NCBI RefSeq assembly: GCF_947495925.1
Contig: NZ_CANMAU010000003.1
Coordinates: 1-64,000 of the forward strand
From: an uncultured Algibacter sp.
GTDB lineage: Bacteria; Bacteroidota; Bacteroidia; Flavobacteriales; Flavobacteriaceae
DNA: 64,000 nucleotides
Direction: 5' to 3'
Under the pieces are notes generated by a model. The model made no database searches. It was not told the origin of the DNA and was given only the letters and a program-made list of their open reading frames with translations. The position numbers and the translations under genes are program-made. Position 1 is the first letter of the stretch, and each line of letters begins with the position of its first letter. Positions 24,504-33,377 of this stretch are shown here, piece by piece.

Positions 24504-25922
24504 TCCCAAAAAGGTTAGTAACCCATTTATAATTAGTATTTCAAAACCAATCTGATATCCGTTTAATAAATCCATCGAATATTTATTAATAAAATAGGAT
24601 ACTAGAGGGGCTATAATAGCAATTATCCAAACATACTTGTCTTTTAGTTGTGCTTTTGTGAAAATTCCAAATGCAAATAAACCTAGTAACGGTCCATACG
24701 TGTAACCTGCTGCTTTAAAGAGTTCCCATATTACAGATACGTCTTTAAAAATAGCATCAAACAATACAATAACAATAACAAGTATGATGCTTATTAAAAT
24801 ATGAACTTGCTTTCTAACTTTTTTCTGGGAGGCTAAAGGTTTTTTGTCTAACTCAATGATGTCAATACAAAATGATGTTGTTAAAGAGGTTAAGGCTGAA
24901 TCTGCACTTGAATAGGCGGCTGCAATTAGACCTAATAAAAAGAACGCAGATGTAACGATTCCTATTTCGGGTAACATAGCTACAGTTGGGAACAGATCAT
25001 CTTTTTTCGCTGTAATACCATGTTGGCTAGCGTATTCTGTTAAAAGTAAGCCCAATGCTAAAAACAAAATATTTACAAAAACTAAAACCACACTAAAGGA
25101 AATCATGTTTTTTTGAGCCTCTTTTAGGTTTTTACAGGTCAAGTTTTTTTGCATCATATCTTGATCTAATCCCGTCATGGTAATAGTAATAAACATACCA
25201 GCAAGGAAGCTTTTAATAAAATATTGGGGGTCGTTAATGTTGTCGAAGAAGAATACTTTGCTCATGGCATTTTCCTTAACGTTTGCGTAAACCTCCGAAA
25301 TGCTATTTAAATCTAGAGCAGAAGCTAAAAAAGCAATGGTAACAACTACCGATATAAGCATGAAAAGCGTCTGCAAAGTATCTGTAAAAATGATGGTTTT
25401 TATACCGCCTTTAAAAGTATAAAGCCAGATTAATGCAATGGTAATTACTACCGTAATTGTGAATGGTATGTGGTATTGATCAAATATTAAAAGTTGTAGC
25501 ACTTTTGCGACTAAAAATAATCTAAAAGCTGCTCCAACTACTCTAGATATTAAAAAAGCAATGGAGCCCGTTTTGTAGCTTACATTTCCAAATCGGTCCT
25601 TTAAATACGTATATATTGAGGTGAGATTTAATCTGTAATAAATTGGCAATAACATGTAGGCTATGACTAGATAACCAAAAAAGTAACCCAATACGACTTG
25701 TAAATAACCAAATTGTTTAGCTTCAACCGCACCAGGAACAGAAATAAAAGTTACCCCAGAAAGAGAGGCGCCAATCATTCCAAAAGCAACTAAATACCAT
25801 GGAGCTGATTTATTAGCTTTGAAGAAGGCTTCATTACTGTCTTCTTTTCCTGTGAAGTAAGAAATCAAAATTAAAACAACAAAGTAACCAACTATAAGAA
25901 GCAGGATTTGTGTAGCAGTCAT
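24480..25922 (-). CDS. Sodium:solute symporter family transporter
   Basis: 480 residues with about 13 hydrophobic segments. Typical SSS features: [19 protein letters not shown] near 50-70 (sodium-site helix), [18 protein letters not shown] near 168-185, and [20 protein letters not shown] near 330-350 with conserved Ser/Ala/Asp positions. Substrate cannot be predicted; Bacteroidota members of this subgroup are mostly annotated only as sodium:solute symporters. Convergent and overlapping with the CoA-binding gene. Confidence 0.92.
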   Translation of the reverse strand: MTATQILLLIVGYFVVLILISYFTGKEDSNEAFFKANKSAPWYLVAFGMIGASLSGVTFISVPGAVEAKQFGYLQVVLGYFFGYLVIAYMLLPIYYRLNLTSIYTYLKDRFGNVSYKTGSIAFLISRVVGAAFRLFLVAKVLQLLIFDQYHIPFTITVVITIALIWLYTFKGGIKTIIFTDTLQTLFMLISVVVTIAFLASALDLNSISEVYANVKENAMSKVFFFDNINDPQYFIKSFLAGMFITITMTGLDQDMMQKNLTCKNLKEAQKNMISFSVVLVFVNILFLALGLLLTEYASQHGITAKKDDLFPTVAMLPEIGIVTSAFFLLGLIAAAYSSADSALTSLTTSFCIDIIELDKKPLASQKKVRKQVHILISIILVIVIVLFDAIFKDVSVIWELFKAAGYTYGPLLGLFAFGIFTKAQLKDKYVWIIAIIAPLVSYFINKYSMDLLNGYQIGFEILIINGLLTFLGLILIRRK

Positions 25923-26035
25923 ACATCAACTTTTTTACGATCGAAAATTACAAATATTAAATAAGAAGCTTATACTATTATTAAAAGAGTTAAGTAAATT
26001 AGTGAAATTGGTGTGTAAATATTAATTTCGCCAAT

Positions 26036-26653
26036 ATGGATTTTTCTTCAAAATTACTAGAACGTGCTGTTAACGAGATGTCTCAATTACCGGGTATAGG
26101 TAAACGTACAGCGTTACGTTTAGTGCTGCACATGTTGAGACAACCTAAGGATCAAACTTTAGCGTTGGCAGAAGCCTTACAGTGCATGAGGAATGAGGTG
26201 AAATTTTGTAAATCATGCCATAATATAAGTGATGTTGAGCTTTGTGAAATATGCTCGAACCCTAATAGAAATGAAGCGATTGTTTGTGTTGTTGAAGATA
26301 TTCGCGATGTTATGGCTATTGAAAATACAAGTTCGTTTAAAGGACTTTATCATGTATTAGGGGGTAAAATTTCTCCAATGGATGGAATTGGTCCACATGA
26401 TTTGAATATAGAATCGCTAGTGAATAAAGTAAAAGGAGGTCAAGTAAGAGAACTCATATTTGCATTAAGCTCAACTATGGAGGGAGATACAACTAACTTC
26501 TATATATATAAGCAAATTCAAGATTTTGAAATTCTCACTTCTACTATTGCGCGAGGAATTTCTGTTGGTGATGAATTGGAATATGCTGATGAGATTACTC
26601 TGGGTAGGAGCATAATTAATAGAATTCCGTTCGAATCTTCTATAAAAATTTAA
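26036..26653 (+). CDS. recR: Recombination protein RecR
   Basis: 205 residues, standard length. N-terminal helix-hairpin-helix ([18 protein letters not shown]), zinc finger with Cys58, Cys61, Cys70 and Cys73 ([15 protein letters not shown]), Toprim domain ([17 protein letters not shown], then [16 protein letters not shown]), and a C-terminal Walker-like region with [10 protein letters not shown]. With RecO and RecF it loads RecA at gapped DNA. The glycosyltransferase gene follows 12 bases later, so the two may share a transcript. Confidence 0.97.
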   Translation: MDFSSKLLERAVNEMSQLPGIGKRTALRLVLHMLRQPKDQTLALAEALQCMRNEVKFCKSCHNISDVELCEICSNPNRNEAIVCVVEDIRDVMAIENTSSFKGLYHVLGGKISPMDGIGPHDLNIESLVNKVKGGQVRELIFALSSTMEGDTTNFYIYKQIQDFEILTSTIARGISVGDELEYADEITLGRSIINRIPFESSIKI

Positions 26654-26665
26654 TACCATACTAAT

Positions 26666-27778
26666 TTGCAATTATCTGTAGTTATATTGAATTATAATGT
26701 TAGGTACTTTTTGGAGCTTTGCTTAAAAAGTGTCGAACAGGCTATTCAAGGTATTGATGCTGAAATAATTGTTGTTGATAATAATTCAAAAGATGGTAGC
26801 TGCGAGATGGTTAAAACATTATTTCCTAATGTTAAGCTTATTGCCAATACAGAGAATTGTGGTTTTTCTAAAGGAAATAATATAGGTGTTTTATCTGCGC
26901 AAGGCGAATACTTATGTGTTTTAAATCCAGATACAGTAGTCGCAGAAGACACGTTTTATAAGGTGTTAGAATTTGTGAAATCTAAAGATAATCTTGGGAT
27001 TGTTGGTTGCAAATTAATCGATGGTAGAGGAGCGTTTTTGCCAGAGAGTAAGAGAAAAATACCTTATGTTAAAGCCGCTTTTAAGAAGTTGATTGGAAAT
27101 ACCGACGACTATTATGCTAATAACATAAACTCTGACGGAATTGGTGAAGTTCCTGTTTTGGTTGGTGCTTTTATGTTCTTAAAGAAGTCGGTTTATATAG
27201 AAATAGAAGGGTTTGATGAAGATTATTTTATGTATGGTGAAGACATTGATATTTCATATAAGGCATTAAAATTTGGCTACTCAAATTATTATTTCGGAGA
27301 GACAACAGTAATACATTTTAAAGGAGAGAGTACGCTTCGAGATAAAAACTATGCCAAACGTTTTTATGGTGCTATGCAAATTTTTTACAAAAAGCATTTT
27401 AAAAAAAATGTGTTTTTTGATTTTTTCGTTTGGATAGGAATTAAGTTGATTCCCTTAATTAGAAAATCTTCAATCCAAAACAGTAAAAATGTGAGTGCTT
27501 ATATTTATGTTTCTTCTAAATTGAATCCAAATATGATGTCTGTTTTAAATGAAGATATGGTTTTAAAACAGCACTTGGTAGATATAGGGAACTTAGAAGA
27601 TGAAACAGAATTAGTCTTTGACGCAAATGTTATTAAGTACAAAGAAATTATAGAATTTATGGATACTAATTACGCTAATATGGGTAAATTAGTCACCTAT
27701 AAAATACAACCTAAGGCGTCCAATTTTATTTTAGGAAGTGATAATTCGGTTAGTAGAGGGGAAGTTGTTGTTTTTTGA
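26666..27778 (+). CDS. Family 2 glycosyltransferase, TTG start
   Basis: 370 residues. GT-A fold motifs: LSVVILNYNVRYFLELCL at the N terminus, IIVVDNNSKDGS, NCGFSKGNNIGV, the DXD-like NPDT, and FMYGEDIDISYKALKFG with the acceptor-side acidic residues. This pattern is that of rhamnosyltransferase-like inverting enzymes. The start must be the TTG at 26666: the frame has a stop 15 bases upstream and the first beta strand begins at residue 3. It lies apart from the large polysaccharide locus, next to recR, and may serve lipopolysaccharide or a glycolipid. The C-terminal ~90 residues are not recognised. Confidence 0.88.
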   Translation: MQLSVVILNYNVRYFLELCLKSVEQAIQGIDAEIIVVDNNSKDGSCEMVKTLFPNVKLIANTENCGFSKGNNIGVLSAQGEYLCVLNPDTVVAEDTFYKVLEFVKSKDNLGIVGCKLIDGRGAFLPESKRKIPYVKAAFKKLIGNTDDYYANNINSDGIGEVPVLVGAFMFLKKSVYIEIEGFDEDYFMYGEDIDISYKALKFGYSNYYFGETTVIHFKGESTLRDKNYAKRFYGAMQIFYKKHFKKNVFFDFFVWIGIKLIPLIRKSSIQNSKNVSAYIYVSSKLNPNMMSVLNEDMVLKQHLVDIGNLEDETELVFDANVIKYKEIIEFMDTNYANMGKLVTYKIQPKASNFILGSDNSVSRGEVVVF

Positions 27779-27809
27779 TTATTATGAGTTATTTGACGTG
27801 TATTTTTAT

Positions 27810-27817
27810 TAATTTTG
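27810..27817 (+). promoter_or_regulatory. Probable -7 element of the E2 gene
   Basis: TAATTTTG matches TAnnTTTG, 38 bases before the start; the nearest TTG (27793) gives a short spacer of 14, so it is not a perfect promoter. Confidence 0.4.
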
Positions 27818-27854
27818 CAAAATTAAACTAAAAAATAAGTATTAAATTATTGAT

Positions 27855-29189
27855 ATGGCAAAGTTTGAGCTGAAATTACCAAAAATGGGGGAAAGTGTTG
27901 CTGAGGCAACAATTACTTCTTGGTTAAAAGAAGTTGGAGATACTATTGAAATGGATGATTCTGTGCTGGAAATTGCTACGGACAAGGTAGATAGTGAGGT
28001 GCCTAGTGAAGTTGATGGTGTTTTAGTAGAACGATTATTTAATGTGGACGATGTTGTGCAAGTTGGTGAGGTCATCGCTATTATTGAAACAGAGGGGGAT
28101 GAAGGTGAAGGAGAGAAAATAAATGAGGATGATAAAGAAGAATCAGTAACCGAGGAGCAGAAGGCTATTGAAGAGGTAGAGCAAACTATAACTATAGCAA
28201 AAGAAACAGTTAACCCTGTGATTTCTAGTGGAGATCGTTTTTACTCACCATTAGTAAAAAATATAGCAAAGGCTGAAGGCGTTTCTCAGGAAGAATTGGA
28301 TGCTCTAAAGGGAACAGGGAAAGATGGTCGTGTTACAAAAAACGATATCCTAGATTATATTCAAAATAAGGGTAGTAAACAAAGTGAGGTACAGGTACCC
28401 AAAAAAGTCGAGCAACCCGTTATTGAAAATAAACCAGTTGAGAAAATAAAAACGGAAGCGCCAGCTGCTATCTCAAATGGTGAAGATGAAATTATTGAAA
28501 TGACTAGGATGGGCAAACTTGTTGCCAATCATATGACGAACTCACTTCAAACATCTGCACATGTTCAAAGTTTTATTGAAGCCGATGTTACCAATATTTG
28601 GAATTGGAGAAAGAAAGTGAAAGCGGACTTTTTGAAGCGCGATGGAGAAAATTTAACCTTCACTCCAATATTTATGGAGGTTATTGCTAAGGCATTACGA
28701 GATTATCCGATGATGAATATTTCTCTTCAAGGAGATACCATAATAAAAAAGAAAAACATCAATTTGGGTATGGCAGCAGCTTTACCAGATGGGAATTTAA
28801 TTGTTCCTGTTATTAAAAATGCAGATCAGCTTAATTTGGTTGGTATGACCAAACAAGTGAACGATTTAGCAAATAGGGCTAGAATGAATAAATTGAAACC
28901 CGATGAAATTCAAGGAGGTACTTATACCGTAACGAATGTAGGGTCTTTTGGAAGTATTATGGGAACTCCTATTATTAATCAGCCGCAGGTGGGTATTTTA
29001 GCTTTGGGAGCTATTCGTAAAGTGCCCGCCGTAATTGAAACACCAGAGGGCGATTTTATAGGAATTCGTTATAAAATGTTTTTATCGCATTCTTATGATC
29101 ACCGTGTGGTTAATGGCGCTTTAGGGGGTATGTTTGTGAAAGCTGTTAAAGATTACTTAGAAGCTTGGGATGTGAATAGGGAAATGTAA
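27855..29189 (+). CDS. 2-oxo acid dehydrogenase E2 (dihydrolipoamide acyltransferase)
   Basis: 444 residues with one lipoyl domain (Lys44 in ATDKVDSEVP), a Glu-rich linker, a peripheral-subunit-binding domain (about 125-170, FYSPLVKNIAKAEGVSQEEL) and a catalytic acyltransferase domain ending in DHRVVNGALGG. His416 is the catalytic base; the residue four on is Asn420 where Asp is most common. Asn also occurs at this place in some pyruvate-type E2 proteins, so activity is likely. E1 and E3 genes are not adjacent. Branched-chain or 2-oxoglutarate type cannot be told apart from the sequence. Confidence 0.92.
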   Translation: MAKFELKLPKMGESVAEATITSWLKEVGDTIEMDDSVLEIATDKVDSEVPSEVDGVLVERLFNVDDVVQVGEVIAIIETEGDEGEGEKINEDDKEESVTEEQKAIEEVEQTITIAKETVNPVISSGDRFYSPLVKNIAKAEGVSQEELDALKGTGKDGRVTKNDILDYIQNKGSKQSEVQVPKKVEQPVIENKPVEKIKTEAPAAISNGEDEIIEMTRMGKLVANHMTNSLQTSAHVQSFIEADVTNIWNWRKKVKADFLKRDGENLTFTPIFMEVIAKALRDYPMMNISLQGDTIIKKKNINLGMAAALPDGNLIVPVIKNADQLNLVGMTKQVNDLANRARMNKLKPDEIQGGTYTVTNVGSFGSIMGTPIINQPQVGILALGAIRKVPAVIETPEGDFIGIRYKMFLSHSYDHRVVNGALGGMFVKAVKDYLEAWDVNREM

Positions 29190-29211
29190 ATTGAAATTAT
29201 AAACAATAGTT

Positions 29212-29242
29212 AAACCTGACCTTTTAGCGGTTGGGTTTTTTT
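29212..29242 (+). terminator. Terminator of the E2 gene
   Basis: AAACCTGACC pairs with GGTTGGGTTT (two G-U pairs) and is followed by a T run. Confidence 0.75.
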
Positions 29243-29289
29243 ATTTTAGCGAAAAATATATACTGAATTCATAATAACATTAATAATTA

Positions 29290-30066
29290 ATGCAGTTAAA
29301 CCTTACTAAGCCTATTTGTTTTTTTGATTTAGAAACAACAGGAATCAATATAACGCATGACAGGATTGTTGAAATATCTATTTTAAAGATATTTCCAAAC
29401 GGGACTGAAGAAAGTAAAACATGGTTGGTAAATCCAGAAATGCCCATTCCAAAAGAAACGACTGCTATTCATGGAATTACTAACGAGAAAGTTGCTAACG
29501 AGCCTACTTTTAAAGAATTGGCCAAAGCTATTTATAATATGATTAAGGATTCTGATCTGGGTGGGTTTAATTCTAACCGTTTTGATATTCCCTTATTAGC
29601 AGAAGAAATGTTGCGGGCGGATATTGATTTTGATATGAAAAACCGTTTGGCAATAGATGTACAAACAATTTTTCATAAAATGGAACAACGTACATTAAGT
29701 GCGGCATATAAGTTTTATTGTAATGAAAGCTTAGAAAACGCACATAGTGCTGAAGCCGATACAAATGCAACCTATCAGATATTAAAGGCGCAGGTTGCTA
29801 AATACGATGAATTAGAGAATGATACCAAGTTTTTAGCAGAATTTAGTTCTAGAAAAAAGTTTGCTGACTTCGCGGGGTTTATAACCTATAATAAAGAGGG
29901 GCTGGAGTGTTTTTCTTTTGGTAAGCATAAAGGAAAGTTGGTTACCGATGTTTTAGAAAAAGAACCTGGGTATTTTGGATGGTTGCTAAATGCAGATTTT
30001 CCTTTGTATACCAAAAAAGTATTAACAGCCATTAAGCTCAGGAGTTTTAATAATAAATTGGGGTAA
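29290..30066 (+). CDS. 3'-5' exonuclease (DEDDh, DnaQ-like) with DUF3820 tail
   Basis: 258 residues. The exonuclease core starts with FFDLETTGIN (Asp13, Glu15), continues with GFNSNRFDIPLL, and has the later His/Asp pair in AHSAEADTNATY. A C-terminal ~60-residue segment (FSFGKHKGKLVTDVL, PGYFGWLLNADFPL) is the DUF3820-like module, often attached to such nucleases. It degrades DNA or RNA from the 3' end, either as proofreading-like or repair nuclease. Single gene, followed by a repeat element. Confidence 0.9.
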   Translation: MQLNLTKPICFFDLETTGINITHDRIVEISILKIFPNGTEESKTWLVNPEMPIPKETTAIHGITNEKVANEPTFKELAKAIYNMIKDSDLGGFNSNRFDIPLLAEEMLRADIDFDMKNRLAIDVQTIFHKMEQRTLSAAYKFYCNESLENAHSAEADTNATYQILKAQVAKYDELENDTKFLAEFSSRKKFADFAGFITYNKEGLECFSFGKHKGKLVTDVLEKEPGYFGWLLNADFPLYTKKVLTAIKLRSFNNKLG

Positions 30067-30105
30067 GAAGAGTTTGGAGGTTTTAGCTTAAATCTTGGCG
30101 GATTG

Positions 30106-30192
30106 TTGCGTTAGGGATTGGAGTGGAAAGCCCGCAGTGAAGTATGAGCGAGGACTTGCAACAGAAAGCCCGACCCTAAAGGGAAACGCCCT
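30106..30192 (+). repeat. Dispersed intergenic repeat, copy 1
   Basis: 87 bases, starting TTGCGTTAGGGATTG and ending GAAAGCCCGACCC then AAACGCCCT. It lies between the exonuclease and the FAH hydrolase genes. The same two end motifs recur at 33261 and 40580 on the opposite strand; copy 3 is also similar through the middle (TGAGCGAGGACTTG in both). Confidence 0.85.
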
Positions 30193-30210
30193 ATTTAAAA
30201 TAATAAATAA

Positions 30211-30822
30211 ATGAAACTTATTTGTATTGGTAGAAATTATACCGAACACATTAAGGAATTAGAAAATGAAAGACCTAAAGATCCTGTTGTTTTTTTAAAG
30301 CCAGATACCTCCATTTTATTAAAAAAACAGCCGTTTTTTATTCCTGATTTCTCAGATGATGTGCATTATGAGGTTGAGGTTTTAGTGAAAATAAATAGAG
30401 TGGGTAAGCATATTGATAGAAAGTTTGCTCATAAATATTATAATGATATTGGTTTAGGCATTGATTTTACGGCTCGCGATTTACAGAGTCAGTTGAAGGC
30501 TAAAGGCTTACCTTGGGAAAAAGCAAAATCTTTTGATGGAGCAGCGGTTATAGGTCATTGGATTCCTAAAAAAGAGATAAAAGATGTGAATAAAATTCAG
30601 TTTTCTTTAAAAAAGAACGATGAAATTGTTCAAAATGGAAATTCGAGCCACATGCTTTGGAAAATTGATGAATTAATAGAATATGTGTCAAAATATTTCA
30701 CTTTAAAGATAGGAGATATTATATTTACAGGCACACCAGCTGGAGTTGGCAAAGTAATTGCGAACGATAAGCTAAAAGGATTTATAGAGGATAAGGAGAT
30801 GTTTTCAATAACAGTTAAGTAA
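30211..30822 (+). CDS. Fumarylacetoacetate hydrolase family protein
   Basis: 203 residues, the short FAH form. KLICIGRNYTEHIKELENER and PVVFLKPDTSIL are the N-terminal signature, and YEVEVLVKINRVGKHI and IDFTARDLQSQLKAKGLPWEK provide the metal-binding acids and catalytic segment. IIFTGTPAGVGK closes the fold. Family members hydrolyse or decarboxylate acylpyruvate-type metabolites (often annotated as acylpyruvase or oxaloacetate decarboxylase). First of a three-gene run with the Hpt and cinA genes (spacing 2 and -1). Confidence 0.92.
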   Translation: MKLICIGRNYTEHIKELENERPKDPVVFLKPDTSILLKKQPFFIPDFSDDVHYEVEVLVKINRVGKHIDRKFAHKYYNDIGLGIDFTARDLQSQLKAKGLPWEKAKSFDGAAVIGHWIPKKEIKDVNKIQFSLKKNDEIVQNGNSSHMLWKIDELIEYVSKYFTLKIGDIIFTGTPAGVGKVIANDKLKGFIEDKEMFSITVK

Positions 30823-30824
30823 AA

Positions 30825-31166
30825 ATGGAGCAGCATTATAAATTATTACGAGTAAAGGAGTTGGCAGATAACGATGAAGATTTTATCGCAGCATTGGCGG
30901 CGGCTTTTCTTGAAGAAGTGCCAATGGATGCAGAACGTTTAAAAACGGCCGTAGCTGAAGGCGATTTTTATAACGCTTATCAAGCGGCACATAAAATGAA
31001 ACCAACAGTTGATTTGTTTGAACTGGGAGTGCTAGACACGTTGATAGAGGTTCAGGACTGGGGAAAGTTTGAGAAAAAGGACTTAGATGTAACCGAGCAA
31101 TTAGCCATTGTTATTTCGGCAGTGGAAAAAGCTTCTGCTGAGATAAAATCTGATTTTGGTTTGTAA
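30825..31166 (+). CDS. Stand-alone Hpt (histidine phosphotransfer) protein
   Basis: 113 residues, all helical. The phosphoryl-accepting site is His56 in YQAAHKMKPTVDLFEL, with the usual downstream Lys and Pro. Such proteins carry phosphate between a hybrid sensor kinase and a response regulator. No kinase or regulator gene is nearby; it sits between FAH and cinA (stop TAA shares its last base with the cinA ATG), an arrangement likely conserved in relatives. Its partners must be encoded elsewhere. Confidence 0.85.
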   Translation: MEQHYKLLRVKELADNDEDFIAALAAAFLEEVPMDAERLKTAVAEGDFYNAYQAAHKMKPTVDLFELGVLDTLIEVQDWGKFEKKDLDVTEQLAIVISAVEKASAEIKSDFGL

Positions 31167-32416
31167 TGATAGCAGAAATCATCACCATAGGTGACGAACT
31201 TCTTATTGGTCAAGTTGTAGACACTAATTCCGCCTTTATTTCAAAGCAGCTGAATAAAATTGGGGTGTCTGTCTATCAAATCACGTCAATTCAAGACGAT
31301 AAGAATCATATTTTACAAGCTTTGGCAGATGCCGAGAATCGTGTTGATATTATTATTTGTACAGGAGGTTTAGGGCCTACTAAAGATGATATCACTAAAA
31401 AAACAATATCGGAATACTTTAATGATACACTTGTAAGAAATACGGCTGTTCTTGAAAATATAGAAACTATTTGGAGGCAGCATGTTAGAACAGAATTACT
31501 TCAAGTAAATAGAGATCAGGCTCTCATACCTTCAAAGTCAAAACCTTTAATGAATAAGCTGGGTACCGCTCCAGGTATGTGGCTTGAAAAGGGTGATAAA
31601 ACGTTCATTTCATTGCCGGGTGTGCCCTATGAAATGAAAGCTTTAATTGATAATGAAGTTATCCCAAACCTAAAAGAAAAGTACAACTGCCCGTTTATTC
31701 TTCATAAAACTATGATTGTTTATGGATTGGGAGAAAGTGCTTTGGCTGCAAGAATAGAAGCATGGGAAGACGCTTTGCCAAAACATATTAAACTTGCTTA
31801 CTTACCAAATTTAGGCAAAATGCGATTGCGATTATCTACAAAGGGGTTTGAAGAAGAGCAATTAAAAAATGAGATTCAGGAACAAATTGATAAGGTGATT
31901 CCTTTGATAAAGGAAGAATATGCTGGTTTAGAAGATGAGGATGGTTCTGTAGAAATAGTTATTGCAAAACAACTTACAAAACTTGGTCTTACATTGGCCA
32001 TCGCTGAGAGTTGTACTGGAGGGGCAGTGGCAGAACGTTTCACTTCAAATCCGGGAGCATCAGCTTTTTTTAAAGGAGGCGTAGTAACCTATTCAACACA
32101 GTCTAAGATAAATGTTTTAAAGGTGTCAAAGTCAGATATTGACACTTTTTCTGTTGTTAGTTCTCAAGTAGCGGAGGGAATGGCACAAAATGCACAACAA
32201 TTATTTCAATCTGACTATGCTATTGCTACAACGGGAAATGCAGGTCCAACCAAAGGTGAATCTGATGCAGAAGTTGGTACTGTATTTATTGCTATTGCTA
32301 CAAAATCTGGGGTTTACTCTCATGAATTCAACTTTGGTAATTCGAGAATTAAAGTCATCAATAAAGCCGTAAATAAAGCCTTGGAAATTCTTCTAAAAGA
32401 AATTTTTAAAAATTGA
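31166..32416 (+). CDS. cinA: Competence/damage-inducible protein CinA
   Basis: 416 residues with both usual domains: an N-terminal molybdopterin-binding-like fold (EIITIGDELLIGQVVDTNSA, CTGGLGPTKDDITK) and a C-terminal PncC-type nicotinamide mononucleotide deamidase (LAIAESCTGGAVAERFTSNP, ATTGNAGPTKGESDAEVGTV). It recycles NMN to nicotinic acid mononucleotide and may also act on ADP-ribose. Start ATG at 31166 overlaps the preceding stop by one base. Followed by a strong promoter for the ribosomal protein genes. Confidence 0.95.
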   Translation: MIAEIITIGDELLIGQVVDTNSAFISKQLNKIGVSVYQITSIQDDKNHILQALADAENRVDIIICTGGLGPTKDDITKKTISEYFNDTLVRNTAVLENIETIWRQHVRTELLQVNRDQALIPSKSKPLMNKLGTAPGMWLEKGDKTFISLPGVPYEMKALIDNEVIPNLKEKYNCPFILHKTMIVYGLGESALAARIEAWEDALPKHIKLAYLPNLGKMRLRLSTKGFEEEQLKNEIQEQIDKVIPLIKEEYAGLEDEDGSVEIVIAKQLTKLGLTLAIAESCTGGAVAERFTSNPGASAFFKGGVVTYSTQSKINVLKVSKSDIDTFSVVSSQVAEGMAQNAQQLFQSDYAIATTGNAGPTKGESDAEVGTVFIAIATKSGVYSHEFNFGNSRIKVINKAVNKALEILLKEIFKN

Positions 32417-32427
32417 TAAAAATTAGG

Positions 32428-32457
32428 TTGGCATAATATAAAGAATTTGTATATTTG
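32428..32457 (+). promoter_or_regulatory. Strong Bacteroidota promoter of the rpmB operon
   Basis: TTG at 32428-32430, a 19-base spacer, and TATATTTG at 32450-32457; 41 bases from the rpmB start. Same architecture as the tRNA-Thr promoter. Confidence 0.85.
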
Positions 32458-32498
32458 CACCTCGATTTTAAGCAACAAAGAATTTAAAGTTATATAGA

Positions 32499-32735
32499 AT
32501 GTCAAGAGTTTGTGAACTTACAGGAAAGAAAGCCATGGTTGGAAACAACGTGTCTCATGCATTAAACAGAACTAAACGCAAATTTAACGCGAATTTGGTT
32601 AAGAAACGTTTTTACATTCCAGAAGAAGATAAATGGGTAACTTTAAAGGTTTCTACATCTGCTTTAAAGACAATAAACAAAATAGGTATTTCTGCAGCAA
32701 TTAAAGAGGCGAAATCTAAAGGATTTTTAAAATAA
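32499..32735 (+). CDS. rpmB: 50S ribosomal protein L28
   Basis: 78 residues. [20 protein letters not shown] is the L28 start, followed by [10 protein letters not shown] and the C-terminal helix. Only one Cys is present, so this is the zinc-free form. A large-subunit protein, first gene of a ribosomal run with L33 and DUF4295 behind the strong promoter. Confidence 0.97.
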   Translation: MSRVCELTGKKAMVGNNVSHALNRTKRKFNANLVKKRFYIPEEDKWVTLKVSTSALKTINKIGISAAIKEAKSKGFLK

Positions 32736-32761
32736 TAGCTGTATTTAATAAGTAATAAGAC

Positions 32762-32944
32762 ATGGCAAAGAAAGGTAACAGAATACAAGTAATCTTAGAG
32801 TGCACAGAGCACAAAGAGTCTGGACAACCAGGAACTTCAAGATATATTACAACAAAAAATAAAAAGAATACGCCAGATAGAATGGAGATTAAAAAATTTA
32901 ATCCAATTCTTAAGCGTATGACAGTTCATAAAGAAATTAAATAA
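32762..32944 (+). CDS. rpmG: 50S ribosomal protein L33
   Basis: 60 residues. [15 protein letters not shown] and [16 protein letters not shown] are the L33 core, with a Lys-rich C terminus (HKEIK). The zinc-finger cysteines are absent apart from one Cys, i.e. the C-minus type. Spacing of 26 bases from rpmB and 46 to the next small gene suggests a single operon. Confidence 0.97.
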   Translation: MAKKGNRIQVILECTEHKESGQPGTSRYITTKNKKNTPDRMEIKKFNPILKRMTVHKEIK

Positions 32945-32990
32945 TTAGAGGTTTTTAAAAAATCTCAAATAACCTTAAAGTGTATAGGTC

Positions 32991-33140
32991 ATGGCAAAAA
33001 AAGCAGTAGCATCATTACAAACAGGATCTAAAAGATTAACAAAAGCAATAAAAATGGTGAAGTCTCCAAAAACAGGAGCTTACATGTTTGTTGAGTCTAT
33101 CATGAGTCCAGATCAAGTTAACGACTTTTTAAAGAAATAA
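32991..33140 (+). CDS. DUF4295 small basic protein, Bacteroidota ribosome-associated
   Basis: 49 residues, ATG at 32991, TAA at 33138-33140. It reads MAKKAVASLQTGSKRLTKAI, then a KMVKSPKTGAYMFVE segment and VNDFLKK at the end. It is basic and positioned directly behind L28 and L33, the usual place for DUF4295 in this phylum. From memory, the F. johnsoniae ribosome structure contains an extra small subunit called bL38, which I believe is this family; that link is recalled, not checked. A real gene easily lost by length cut-offs. Confidence 0.9.
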   Translation: MAKKAVASLQTGSKRLTKAIKMVKSPKTGAYMFVESIMSPDQVNDFLKK

Positions 33141-33164
33141 AAAAGTTTCGTTTCAAGATATTAT

Positions 33165-33196
33165 AAGCTGCTTTCTATTGAAAGCGGCTTTTTTAT
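33165..33196 (+). terminator. Terminator of the rpmB-rpmG-DUF4295 operon
   Basis: AAGCTGCTTTC pairs with GAAAGCGGCTT around TATT, followed by six T residues. Confidence 0.8.
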
Positions 33197-33260
33197 TTTA
33201 TATTTATCTGCCATATTAACAGGTCGTAAAATGTGGTAAGATAATTGACAATTATGTTTT

Positions 33261-33340
33261 GAGCGTTACCAAAATGGTCGGGCTTTCGGCAGTCGCTTTC
33301 AAAGAAGAGCTCTAAGAAAAGCCTCAATCCCTAACGCAAA
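33261..33340 (-). repeat. Dispersed intergenic repeat, copy 2
   Basis: 80 bases, read on the minus strand TTGCGTTAGGGATTG ... GAAAGCCCGACC ... GGTAACGCTC. The middle differs from copies 1 and 3, but both ends agree. It lies between the ribosomal terminator and ftsY. Confidence 0.8.
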
Positions 33341-33377
33341 GTGTAGTTTCAATTAAAGAACCAACCAATAATAAGAA

